Below, piece by piece: positions 35,394 to 42,884 of a DNA stretch of 42,884 bases. The position numbers were made by a program, and so were the translations under genes. The notes beneath the pieces were generated by a model. It ran no database searches and was not told the origin of the DNA. It worked only from the letters and a program-made list of their open reading frames with translations. This DNA comes from Caldilineales bacterium (GTDB lineage Bacteria > Chloroflexota > Anaerolineae > J102): positions 1 through 42,884 of the forward strand of contig JABWBG010000018.1 of NCBI GenBank assembly GCA_013360575.1, written 5' to 3'. Each line of letters opens with the position of its first letter. Within the stretch, counting starts at the first letter, position 1.

Positions 35394-35423
35394 CCCTCCC
35401 CCTCTCTCCCTCTCTATCTGCTC

Positions 35424-35485
35424 TCTCTATCTCCCCTCTCTATCTCCCCTCTCTATCTCCCCTCTCTATCTCCCCTCTCTATCTC
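35424..35485 (+). repeat. Tandem repeat, 13-bp unit tctctatctcccc (4 perfect copies plus partials)
   Basis: Units at 35424-35436, 35437-35449, 35450-35462, 35463-35475, then partial. Confidence 0.96.
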
Positions 35486-35504
35486 TCTCTGCAAGGACAC
35501 CCCC

Positions 35505-35987
35505 ATGCGCATCCGACTCCTCCTTCCTCTCCTTCTCCTCCTGGCCGCGGCGCTGCTCCTGACCGCCTGCGCCGGCGCCACAGACACCGACACGGCCACC
35601 GCTGGCGTCGTCGTCAGCGAGATCTGGGCGCGGCAGGCCCCCGCCGGCGGCAATAGCGCCGCCTACATGATCCTGCACAACCACGGCGCCGCGGACGACG
35701 CCCTGATCGGAGCCAGCACCGACATCTGCCACAGCGTGGAGCTGCACGAGACGCAGATGGAGAATGACGTGATGAAGATGCGCCCGGTCGCAGGCCAGCG
35801 CATCCCCATCCCCGCCAACGGGCAGGTGGAATTGCAGCCGGGCGGGTTGCACATCATGTTCATGGGCCTGAAACAGCCGCTGGAACCGGGCGCGCGCTTC
35901 GATCTCACCCTCACCTTTGCCAACGCCCCCGCGCAGACCCTCTCGGTGGAAGTGCGGGAGATGAGCGGCATGTCGTCCATGCATTGA
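35505..35987 (+). CDS. PCu(A)C-type periplasmic copper chaperone lipoprotein
   Basis: Lipobox LLTACAG; IWARQAPAGGNSAAYMILHNHGAADDALIGASTDICHSVELHETQMENDVMKMRPV...GGLHIMFMGLKQPLEPG. Confidence 0.9.
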   Translation: MRIRLLLPLLLLLAAALLLTACAGATDTDTATAGVVVSEIWARQAPAGGNSAAYMILHNHGAADDALIGASTDICHSVELHETQMENDVMKMRPVAGQRIPIPANGQVELQPGGLHIMFMGLKQPLEPGARFDLTLTFANAPAQTLSVEVREMSGMSSMH

Positions 35988-36173
35988 GTGGGCCGGCGCG
36001 CTATTCAGAGGTGCAGGCCGCAGAAATAGAGGGGCGGAGGGCGAGGGCAGAGGGCGGGATGCGCGCCCGGCATCGCCGCGGGGCCAGATTGGTGGTGCAG
36101 CTTCCATCGGCCCATTTGCCTCTGCCTGCCTGGCTCCGGCATAATCGCGCTGCGGGATCGTCCCGCCCACTCC

Positions 36174-36716
36174 ATGAATGATCCCCTGCCCCTTTTTGTC
36201 GCCGACCCTGACCAGGTGGCTGCGCGCGGTCAGGCTTTGGCCCCGCAGCAGTGGGCCTGGTACGATCAAGTGCAGCCGCTGGCCGCGGCCGGTGATCCAG
36301 ATCTGATCGCAGCCCTGACCACCACCCTGGCCACGGTCAGCGCCGCTATCGATTGCACGACCTGCGGCCGCTGCTGCCGGCAGATGGGCCCGCAAGTCGA
36401 GGCTGCGGAGGCTGCCGCCCTGGCCGCCGCCCTGGGGTTGCAGCCGGAGTTGTTCCGCCGCGGCTTTCTGCGCCCGCTGTGGCCGGCCGCGGCGGAGGAT
36501 GAGCAGGTGTGGCTGCTGCCCTCGCCCTGCCCCCTGCACGATGGCCTGCTCTGCACCGTGTACGCGGCGCGACCCCGGCCCTGCCGCGATTTTCCCCAGG
36601 CCGCAGGCCAGACGCCCGCCGCGCATCTAGGCCAGTTGGTGGAATTTGCCCGCATCTGCCCCATCGCCTTCAACACCGTGGAGCAGGTGCGGCAGAGGGT
36701 GAAGGGGCCGGCATGA
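36174..36716 (+). CDS. YkgJ/CxxCxxCC-type cysteine cluster protein
   Basis: IDCTTCGRCCRQMGPQV...CPLHDGLLCTVYAARPRPCRDFP. Confidence 0.83.
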   Translation: MNDPLPLFVADPDQVAARGQALAPQQWAWYDQVQPLAAAGDPDLIAALTTTLATVSAAIDCTTCGRCCRQMGPQVEAAEAAALAAALGLQPELFRRGFLRPLWPAAAEDEQVWLLPSPCPLHDGLLCTVYAARPRPCRDFPQAAGQTPAAHLGQLVEFARICPIAFNTVEQVRQRVKGPA

Positions 36717-37381
36717 CCTCCTCTCCTTCCCTGATCCTGGCTTCGGCCTCCCCGCGGCGGCGGCAGTTGCTGGCCTTTTTGGCCGCGGACTTCACGGTGG
36801 CCAGCGCGGACATCGACGAGCAAGCCCTGCCGGCGGAGGCGCCGCTGCCGCACGTGCTGCGGTTGGCCGAAACCAAGGCGCAGGTGGTAGCATCACGCCA
36901 TCCCCAGGCATGCGTCCTCGCCGCCGACACCATCGTCGTGCAGGATGGAAGCATCCTGGGCAAGCCTGCCGGCCCCGCCGAGGCCCGGTGCATGCTGCAC
37001 CGCCTGCGGGCCGCGACGCACCAAGTCATCACCGCGGTGGCGCTGGCGCATCAGGGCCAGACCGTGACCGCCGCGCACACCAGCCTGGTGACGATGCGGT
37101 CGTACAGCGACGCCGAGATCGCCGCCTACATCGCCACCGGCGATCCCCTGGACAAGGCGGGCGCCTATGCCATTCAGCACCCCACATTTCAGCCCGTGGC
37201 CCATTTTCAGGGCTGTTTCGCCTCGATCATGGGCCTGCCGTTGGGCGTCGTCGCCGATCTGCTCAGCGCCGCCGGCCTGCCCCCTGCCCCTGCCTGGCCT
37301 GACGCCTGCGCCCGTCTCGGCGGTTCTTGCTGCCAATGGCGAATGAAGAATGGCCAATGGTCAATGGTCAATGACGAATGA
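36713..37381 (+). CDS. maf: Maf family nucleotide pyrophosphatase
   Basis: LILASASPRRRQLLAFL...VLAADTIVVQDGSILGKPAGPAEA...GDPLDKAGAYAIQ; ATGA overlap. Confidence 0.93.
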   Translation: MTSSPSLILASASPRRRQLLAFLAADFTVASADIDEQALPAEAPLPHVLRLAETKAQVVASRHPQACVLAADTIVVQDGSILGKPAGPAEARCMLHRLRAATHQVITAVALAHQGQTVTAAHTSLVTMRSYSDAEIAAYIATGDPLDKAGAYAIQHPTFQPVAHFQGCFASIMGLPLGVVADLLSAAGLPPAPAWPDACARLGGSCCQWRMKNGQWSMVNDE

Positions 37382-37432
37382 AAAATGACGAATAACCAAT
37401 AACAAATAACCAATAACCAATAACTAATGACT
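37333..37432. repeat. Degenerate short-unit repeat overlapping the maf 3' end and rsgA start
   Basis: aatggcgaatgaagaatggccaatggtcaatggtcaatgacgaatg...aataaccaataacaaataaccaataaccaataactaatgac. Confidence 0.85.
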
Positions 37433-38338
37433 AAAGGCCTGGTTTTACGCGTTTATTCTGATTTTTACGATATCGAAGCTGAAGATGGCAGCCTGTGGCA
37501 GTGTAAGATCGCCGGTCGTCTCAAACGGCAGAAGCTGCACACCACCCTGCTGGCAGCCGGCGACCGTGTGCAGTTCGACCCGGTGGATGTCGAGGCGGGC
37601 GCCGGCCTGGTGACCGAGATCGCGCCGCGGCAGCGCGTGCTCTCGCGGGTGCGGCCCGGCGGCGGCCATCCCTTCGAAGATGTGATCCTGGCCAACCCGG
37701 ACGAGATCATGATCGTCTTTGCTGCGGCCGAGCCGGAGCCGCATCTACGCATGCTAGATCGCTTCCTGGTGGCGGCGGAGGCCTCGGAACTGCAGATCTT
37801 CATCGTCATCAACAAGATCGACATCAGCGGCGAGGAGCGGGCCCGGGCCATCTTCGGGTTGTACGAGCAGGCGGGATACCCCCTGATCTACACCAGCGCC
37901 AAACGTGATATCGGCATCGAAGCCCTGCGCCGGCGCCTGGCTGACCATATCACCGTGGTGTCAGGCCCTTCCGGCGTGGGCAAATCCGCGCTGATCAACT
38001 GCGTGCAGCCGGGCCTGAAACTGCGCACCGGCGAGGTGATGGACATCGGCAAGGGCCGCCACACCACCCGCGCCGCCCAACTGCTGCCCCTGCGCGGGGG
38101 CGGCTACCTGGCCGACACGCCCGGCCTGCGCGAGCTGGGCCTGTGGGACATCCGCGCCGAGGAGCTTTCCGATTATTTCCCGGAGATCCGCGGCCACGCC
38201 GCAGACTGCAAGTTCAGCTTCTGCACGCATTTGCACGAGCCGGGCTGCGCGGTGCAGGCCGCGCTTGCCGCCGGCCTCATCCACCCCCACCGCTGGGATA
38301 GCTACCAACGCCTTTACCGTGGCAACCTTGATGATTGA
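37427..38338 (+). CDS. rsgA: Ribosome small-subunit-dependent GTPase A
   Basis: Circularly permuted GTPase: VINKID, SGPSGVGKSALIN, DTPGLRELGLW, zinc-site C-term CKFSFCTHLHEPGCAVQ. Confidence 0.95.
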   Translation: MTKGLVLRVYSDFYDIEAEDGSLWQCKIAGRLKRQKLHTTLLAAGDRVQFDPVDVEAGAGLVTEIAPRQRVLSRVRPGGGHPFEDVILANPDEIMIVFAAAEPEPHLRMLDRFLVAAEASELQIFIVINKIDISGEERARAIFGLYEQAGYPLIYTSAKRDIGIEALRRRLADHITVVSGPSGVGKSALINCVQPGLKLRTGEVMDIGKGRHTTRAAQLLPLRGGGYLADTPGLRELGLWDIRAEELSDYFPEIRGHAADCKFSFCTHLHEPGCAVQAALAAGLIHPHRWDSYQRLYRGNLDD

Positions 38339-38413
38339 TGATGAAGGAGTCTAGCAAAAATAACCTAGACAAACCTCCCTCCTCCTCGTAAGAGACGACT
38401 GAAAACCCTCACC

Positions 38414-40609
38414 ATGACCCTTCTCTCCACCCTCAACCCCCCCCAACGGCAGGCGGTGACGACCACAACCGGGCCGGTGCTGGTGCTGGCCGGGCCGGGG
38501 TCGGGCAAGACCCGCGTGCTCACCCACCGCGCGGCGTATCTGATCCAGGAACTCGGCGTCGAACCGTGGCGGCTGATGGCCGTCACCTTCACCAACAAAG
38601 CCGCGGGGGTGATGAGCGAACGCACCGCGGCCCTGCTGGACTCGCCGCAGGGCCTGCGCGGCATGATCCTGGGCACTTTTCACAGCATCTGCGCCCGTTT
38701 CCTGCGCATGCAGGCGGTGGCCATTGGCCTCAACCCGCGTTACGTCATCTTCGACAGCGATGATCAGTTGCAGGTCGTCAAACAGGCGCTGCGCGACCTC
38801 AATCTGGATGAAAAACGCTACAACCCTCGCGCCATCCACGCCGCCATCTCCAACGCCAAGAATGAACTGCTGACCCCCGAAACGTTTCCCATCACCACCC
38901 ATCACGAAGAGATCGCGGCCCGCGTCTACGCGCGCTACCAACATCTGCTTGCGCTCAGCAGCGCCCTGGACTTCGACGACCTGCTGATGCGGGCCGTGTT
39001 CATGCTGCGCGACCACGAGCCGATCCGCCGGCAATATCAGCAGCGGCTGCAATACATCATGGTGGATGAATTCCAGGACACCAACAGCGCCCAATACGAA
39101 CTGGTGCGCCTGCTGGCCGAGGGGCAGCGCAATGTCTTCGTGGTCGGGGATGAAGATCAATCGATCTACGGCTGGCGCGGGGCCGATTTCCGCAACGTCG
39201 AGCGCTTCCGCCAGGATTTTCCCGACGCCAAAGTCATCCTCCTGGAGCAGAATTACCGCTCCACCCAGATCATCCTGGACGCGGCCAATGCCCTGATCAG
39301 CCGCAATTTTCACCGCACACCCAAAAAACTCTTCACCGACCGTGGGGCCGGGGTCAAGATCGTGCTGCATCAGGCCTTCGACGAGCAGGACGAGGGCAAT
39401 TTCATCCTGGATGAGATCGTCCGCCTGCAACAGGAGGGCGCGGCCCAGCCGGGGGACTGCGCCATCATGTACCGCACCAACGCCCAATCCCGCGCGGTGG
39501 AAGAGGCCTTCATCCGCCGCGGCGTACCCTACCGCCTGGTGGGGGCCACCCGCTTCTACAACCGCCGCGAGATCAAGGACGCGCTGGCCTACATGCGGCT
39601 GGCGCACAACCCGCACGACGATGTCAGCCTGCGCCGGGTGATCAATGTGCCCCCGCGCAGTATCGGCGCCGCATCGGTCGATCGTCTTAGTAGCTGGGCG
39701 GCCACGCTCGACGCCAGCCTGTACACCGGGCTGCGCCTCTTGGGCGGCGATGCTGAGCCTGAACTGGCGGCCCGCGCCGGGGTTCATCCCTTCAGCGGCC
39801 GCGCCCGCACCGCCCTGATGCACTTTTACACCCTGTTGCAAGGCTGGATCGCGGCGGGGAGCGTGCTCACCCCCGCCCAACTGCTCGATCGCATCCTCGA
39901 CGAGTCGGGCTATCGCGACTGGTTGCAGGATGGCAGCGAGGAGGCCCAGGAGCGCTGGGACAACGTGCTGGAGTTGCGCACCGTCAGCGCCGGTTACGAT
40001 GACCTGCCCCGCGATCAGGCTCTCGCCGCCTTTCTGGAAGAGGTGGCGCTGGTCAGCGATGTGGATGATTACGAAGCAAGCAGCAACGCGCCCACTCTGC
40101 TCACTTTGCACGCGGCCAAGGGCCTGGAGTTTGGCGTGGTCTTCATCACCGGCCTGGAAGAGGGCCTGCTGCCGCACAGCCGTTCTCTCGAGGACCCCGA
40201 TGGCATGGAAGAGGAGCGGCGGCTGGCCTACGTCGGCGTCACCCGCGCCGCCAACCGCCTCTATCTGCTGCACACCTTCCGCCGCAGCGCCTGGGGCCGC
40301 TCCGAGCCGAGCGCTCCCTCCCGTTTTCTGCGCGATCTGCCTGCCTCGGTCACCAGCGGCCACCGCCCCGGCAGCGCCCACCGCCGCATGACCACGTGGG
40401 GCCGCGAGCCTCAGGCGCCGGCCTCTCGCCACAGCCCCAGCAACCGCTTGCAGTTCAGTCCCGGCCAACGCGTGCGCCACCCCACCTTCGGCGAGGGCAC
40501 GGTCATCACCTCCACCCTCATGGGTGGGGATGAAGAAGTCTCTGTCGCTTTTCGCAGCCAGGGCGTCAAGCGCTTCCTCGCCTCCCTGGCCAATCTCAAA
40601 CCAGTGTAG
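38414..40609 (+). CDS. UvrD/PcrA/Rep family DNA helicase
   Basis: LNPPQRQAVTTTTGPVLVLAGPGSGKTRVLTHR, MVDEFQDTNSAQYELV, VVGDEDQSIYGWRGAD, LTLHAAKGLEF. Confidence 0.96.
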   Translation: MTLLSTLNPPQRQAVTTTTGPVLVLAGPGSGKTRVLTHRAAYLIQELGVEPWRLMAVTFTNKAAGVMSERTAALLDSPQGLRGMILGTFHSICARFLRMQAVAIGLNPRYVIFDSDDQLQVVKQALRDLNLDEKRYNPRAIHAAISNAKNELLTPETFPITTHHEEIAARVYARYQHLLALSSALDFDDLLMRAVFMLRDHEPIRRQYQQRLQYIMVDEFQDTNSAQYELVRLLAEGQRNVFVVGDEDQSIYGWRGADFRNVERFRQDFPDAKVILLEQNYRSTQIILDAANALISRNFHRTPKKLFTDRGAGVKIVLHQAFDEQDEGNFILDEIVRLQQEGAAQPGDCAIMYRTNAQSRAVEEAFIRRGVPYRLVGATRFYNRREIKDALAYMRLAHNPHDDVSLRRVINVPPRSIGAASVDRLSSWAATLDASLYTGLRLLGGDAEPELAARAGVHPFSGRARTALMHFYTLLQGWIAAGSVLTPAQLLDRILDESGYRDWLQDGSEEAQERWDNVLELRTVSAGYDDLPRDQALAAFLEEVALVSDVDDYEASSNAPTLLTLHAAKGLEFGVVFITGLEEGLLPHSRSLEDPDGMEEERRLAYVGVTRAANRLYLLHTFRRSAWGRSEPSAPSRFLRDLPASVTSGHRPGSAHRRMTTWGREPQAPASRHSPSNRLQFSPGQRVRHPTFGEGTVITSTLMGGDEEVSVAFRSQGVKRFLASLANLKPV

Positions 40610-40615
40610 CCGCCG

Positions 40616-40653
40616 AAAAAACCCTAAAGATTTCCAAACCTTTCAGGGTTTTT
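40616..40653 (+). terminator. Hairpin terminator after the uvrD-like gene
   Basis: AAAAACCCTaAAAG-atttccaaac-CTTTcAGGGTTTTT. Confidence 0.8.
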
Positions 40654-40754
40654 ACGGCGACTACTCCACGTTATTGCGCAAATACCCGAAAAAAAACACC
40701 AAAAAACCACAAAATACGCAATACGTACCCCCACTCTGTAAAGGACACTCCCCC

Positions 40755-42599
40755 ATGCCCTCTCGCATTCGCCATATCGCTTTGGCCGGGCTGCTTTTGC
40801 TGGCTTTGGCCCTGTTGGGCGGGGCCGGCGACAGCGCCGCCCGGCCCGATCCCCGCATCGACGCCCGCGTCCTCGCCCAGATCGCCGGCGAGGGCAGCGC
40901 CGACGCCCTCATCCTCCTGGCCGAGCGCCCCGATCTCAGCCCCGCCTATGCGCTGAGCAGCAAAGAAGCGCGCGGGCGCTGGGTGTACGAGACCCTCACT
41001 GCGGCCGCGGCCCGCAGCCAGCCCCCGGTGCTGGCCGAATTACAGGCCGCGGGCATTTCCTACCGCCGTTTTTGGGCCGCCAACGCCATCCTCGCCCGGC
41101 TCGATCGCCGCGCCCTGACTGCGGTGTTGGCCCTGCCCGGCGTGGCCGCGGTGCGCGCCGATGCCATCCACCAGGGCATCAGCCCCCTGCCTGCCGAAGA
41201 ACTGGCCGCGGCTGCCCCGGCCAGCATCCCCTGGGGCGTGCAGCGGGTGGAAGCGCCCTGGGCCTGGCAGCGCGGCTTCACCGGCGCCGGCGTGGTGCTG
41301 GCCGGGCAAGACACCGGCTACACCTGGGAGCACCCCGCCCTGATCAACACCTACCGCGGCTACGATCCCGCACGCGGCGTCTTCGACCACAACTACAACT
41401 GGCGCGACGCCATCCAGACCCCGATCAGCGGCGTCACCAACCCCTGCGGCTACGGCTCTCTCATCCCCTGCGACGATAACGGCCACGGCACCCACACCAT
41501 GGGCACCATGGCCGGCAATGACCTGGATCCCACAGACGCGGCCTGGCCGGCCGGGGCCGAGCACGCTATCGGCGTCGCCCCCGGCGCCAAATGGATCGGC
41601 TGCCGCAACATGGACAAGGGCGTGGGCCGCGTTTCCACCTATCTCGATTGCTTCGAATGGCTGACCGCGCCCTATCTCTTCGGCGGCGATCCGCTGGGCG
41701 ATGGCGACCCCAGCAAAGCCCCCGATGTGATCAACAACTCCTGGTCTTGCCCCCTGCCCACCTCCCCCGGCCCGACCGAGTGCGCGGCCGATGAGATCGG
41801 CCTGATCGAGCCGGCGGTGGAGGCCGCGGATGCCGCCGGCATCCTCGTCGTGGTCTCTGCCGGCAACTATGGGCCTGTGTGCGGCACGATACTCGATCCT
41901 CCCGCCATCTATCCCCGCTCTTTCTCCACCGGCAACACCACCAGCTCCGACTCTCTGGCCGGCAGCAGCAGCCGCGGGCCGGTGACCTATCAGGGCCGCA
42001 TCCTGCTCAAGCCCGACATCGCCGCGCCCGGCAGCAGTATCCTCTCCAGCCGCGGCAGCGATGCATACAGCACCAGCACCGGCACCAGCATGGCCGCGCC
42101 GCATGTGGCCGGCGTCGCCGCCCTGCTGATCCACGCCCAGCCCAGCCTGCGCGGGGATACGGATCTGATCAAAGCCATCCTCACCCACACTGCCGATCCC
42201 ATCATCGACTTCGCCTGCGGCGGCGATCCCAGCGGCCGACCCAACAACCGCTTTGGCTGGGGCATCGTCAATGCCCGTCGCGCCATCGAATCGCTCAGCC
42301 AGCCCGGTTTCCTCGCCGCCCGCGTCTCCGATGCCCACGGCGTTCCCATCACCGGCGCCACGGTGCGCATCTATGATCGCAGCGGTGTTCTGGTCGCCAA
42401 AAAGATCAGCGACGCCTTCGGCGATGTCAGCTTTAAGGTGGGCTGGGGCGCGTACCGCGTCCAGGCCATGGGCGTGGCCCACGTCCCTGCCATCGTCGAG
42501 CCCGCGTATGTCATTGGCGGCCAGACCACCAACCTCTCTTTCCGGCTGCAGAGCCTGCCCCTGTACACGCCTCTGATTCTGAAAGCCTCCAAACCCTAA
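40755..42599 (+). CDS. Secreted S8 family serine peptidase (subtilase) with C-terminal Ig/carboxypeptidase-regulatory-like domain
   Basis: Signal peptide; VVLAGQDTGYTWEHPAL (Asp), DDNGHGTHTMGTMAG (His), STGTSMAAPHVAGVAALL (Ser). Confidence 0.94.
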   Translation: MPSRIRHIALAGLLLLALALLGGAGDSAARPDPRIDARVLAQIAGEGSADALILLAERPDLSPAYALSSKEARGRWVYETLTAAAARSQPPVLAELQAAGISYRRFWAANAILARLDRRALTAVLALPGVAAVRADAIHQGISPLPAEELAAAAPASIPWGVQRVEAPWAWQRGFTGAGVVLAGQDTGYTWEHPALINTYRGYDPARGVFDHNYNWRDAIQTPISGVTNPCGYGSLIPCDDNGHGTHTMGTMAGNDLDPTDAAWPAGAEHAIGVAPGAKWIGCRNMDKGVGRVSTYLDCFEWLTAPYLFGGDPLGDGDPSKAPDVINNSWSCPLPTSPGPTECAADEIGLIEPAVEAADAAGILVVVSAGNYGPVCGTILDPPAIYPRSFSTGNTTSSDSLAGSSSRGPVTYQGRILLKPDIAAPGSSILSSRGSDAYSTSTGTSMAAPHVAGVAALLIHAQPSLRGDTDLIKAILTHTADPIIDFACGGDPSGRPNNRFGWGIVNARRAIESLSQPGFLAARVSDAHGVPITGATVRIYDRSGVLVAKKISDAFGDVSFKVGWGAYRVQAMGVAHVPAIVEPAYVIGGQTTNLSFRLQSLPLYTPLILKASKP

Positions 42600-42625
42600 A
42601 GATTTCTAAAACCTTTAGGGTTTGG
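42589..42625. terminator. Hairpin overlapping the subtilase stop codon, same family as 40616-40653
   Basis: CCAAACCCTAAAG-atttctaaaac-CTTTAGGGTTTGG, 13-bp perfect stem between convergent genes. Confidence 0.75.
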
Positions 42626-42631
42626 GACGCC

Positions 42632-42884
42632 TTACGCCGCGCGCCGGGACGGCCACATCCGCCGCACCCGCCACTGGCCCGCGGCCACATCCAACAGCAG
42701 CTCGAAGCGGGTGCCCTCCTCCGCTTCCACCAGCATTTGCAGGCCGCCGTTCGCGGTCTCCGTCTGCCGGCCCCAGCCGATCAACACCCAGCGCCGTTCT
42801 TGCAGCCACAGGGCCTGCGGCTGCCATTGCCCGGCCCGCCAGGTGGCCTCCACCACCACGGGGCGGTCGAGCATGCGGGCGCGG
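42632..42884 (-). CDS. Hypothetical protein, partial (DUF6504-like?)
   Basis: Minus-strand ORF open to the window end: ...MLDRPVVVEATWRAGQWQPQALWLQERRWVLIGWGRQTETANGGLQMLVEAEEGTRFELLLDVAAGQWRVRRMWPSRRAA. Confidence 0.4.
   Translation of the reverse strand, partial: RARMLDRPVVVEATWRAGQWQPQALWLQERRWVLIGWGRQTETANGGLQMLVEAEEGTRFELLLDVAAGQWRVRRMWPSRRAA

Noticed and set aside
35424-35485. CRISPR-like array
   Set aside because: Contiguous 13-bp tandem repeats with no spacers.
38349-38370. GTCTAG...CTAGAC inverted repeat upstream of the uvrD-like gene
   Set aside because: Only 6-bp arms and no supporting context; could be chance.
38351-40480. 709-aa antisense ORF opposite the uvrD-like helicase
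   Set aside because: Same GC-driven artefact; the + strand helicase motifs are unambiguous.

Overview
High-GC window of bacterial chromosome, almost all genes on the + strand. The gene content and the dispersed hairpin repeats suggest Chloroflexota/Anaerolineae, but this is inference only. No rRNA, tRNA, CRISPR array, transposase or phage gene was recognised. Main blocks: (1) partial DEAD/DEAH helicase (-). (2) Sulfur/electron-transfer cluster: octaheme OTR-family cytochrome, a 7-heme cytochrome c fused to cytochrome b and carrying an EF-hand loop, and two YeeE/YedE transporters, the second fused to a Cys-less rhodanese. (3) Repeat-bounded histidine-kinase remnant, then TetR and an ABC-2 exporter. 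(4) A probable N-compound catabolic island: FdrA, DUF1116, cyclase, three-subunit molybdenum hydroxylase, BMP-type ABC importer, CaiB/BaiF CoA-transferase and amidase. A HEPN-MNT module sits inside it between two 123-bp copies of the fdrA 3' end. (5) PEP-CTERM protein, a TIGR03032/TPR/glycosyltransferase-like fusion, and a frameshifted and truncated paralog of the PEP-CTERM protein. (6) Metal block: orphan Zn/Mn ABC permease (-), a DeoR-HTH fused to a Cys-rich NosL-like domain, and a PCu(A)C chaperone. (7) YkgJ-like, Maf, RsgA, UvrD/PcrA and a subtilase. The strongest leads are the HEPN-MNT insertion with a duplicated, synonymously diverged fdrA tail; a minus-strand structured RNA with promoter and terminator between coxS- and coxL-like genes; a structured 5' leader on the BMP transporter; the DeoR-NosL-like fusion beside PCu(A)C; and a pervasive set of intercistronic snap-back hairpins that share architecture rather than sequence and in places appear in frame inside coding regions.
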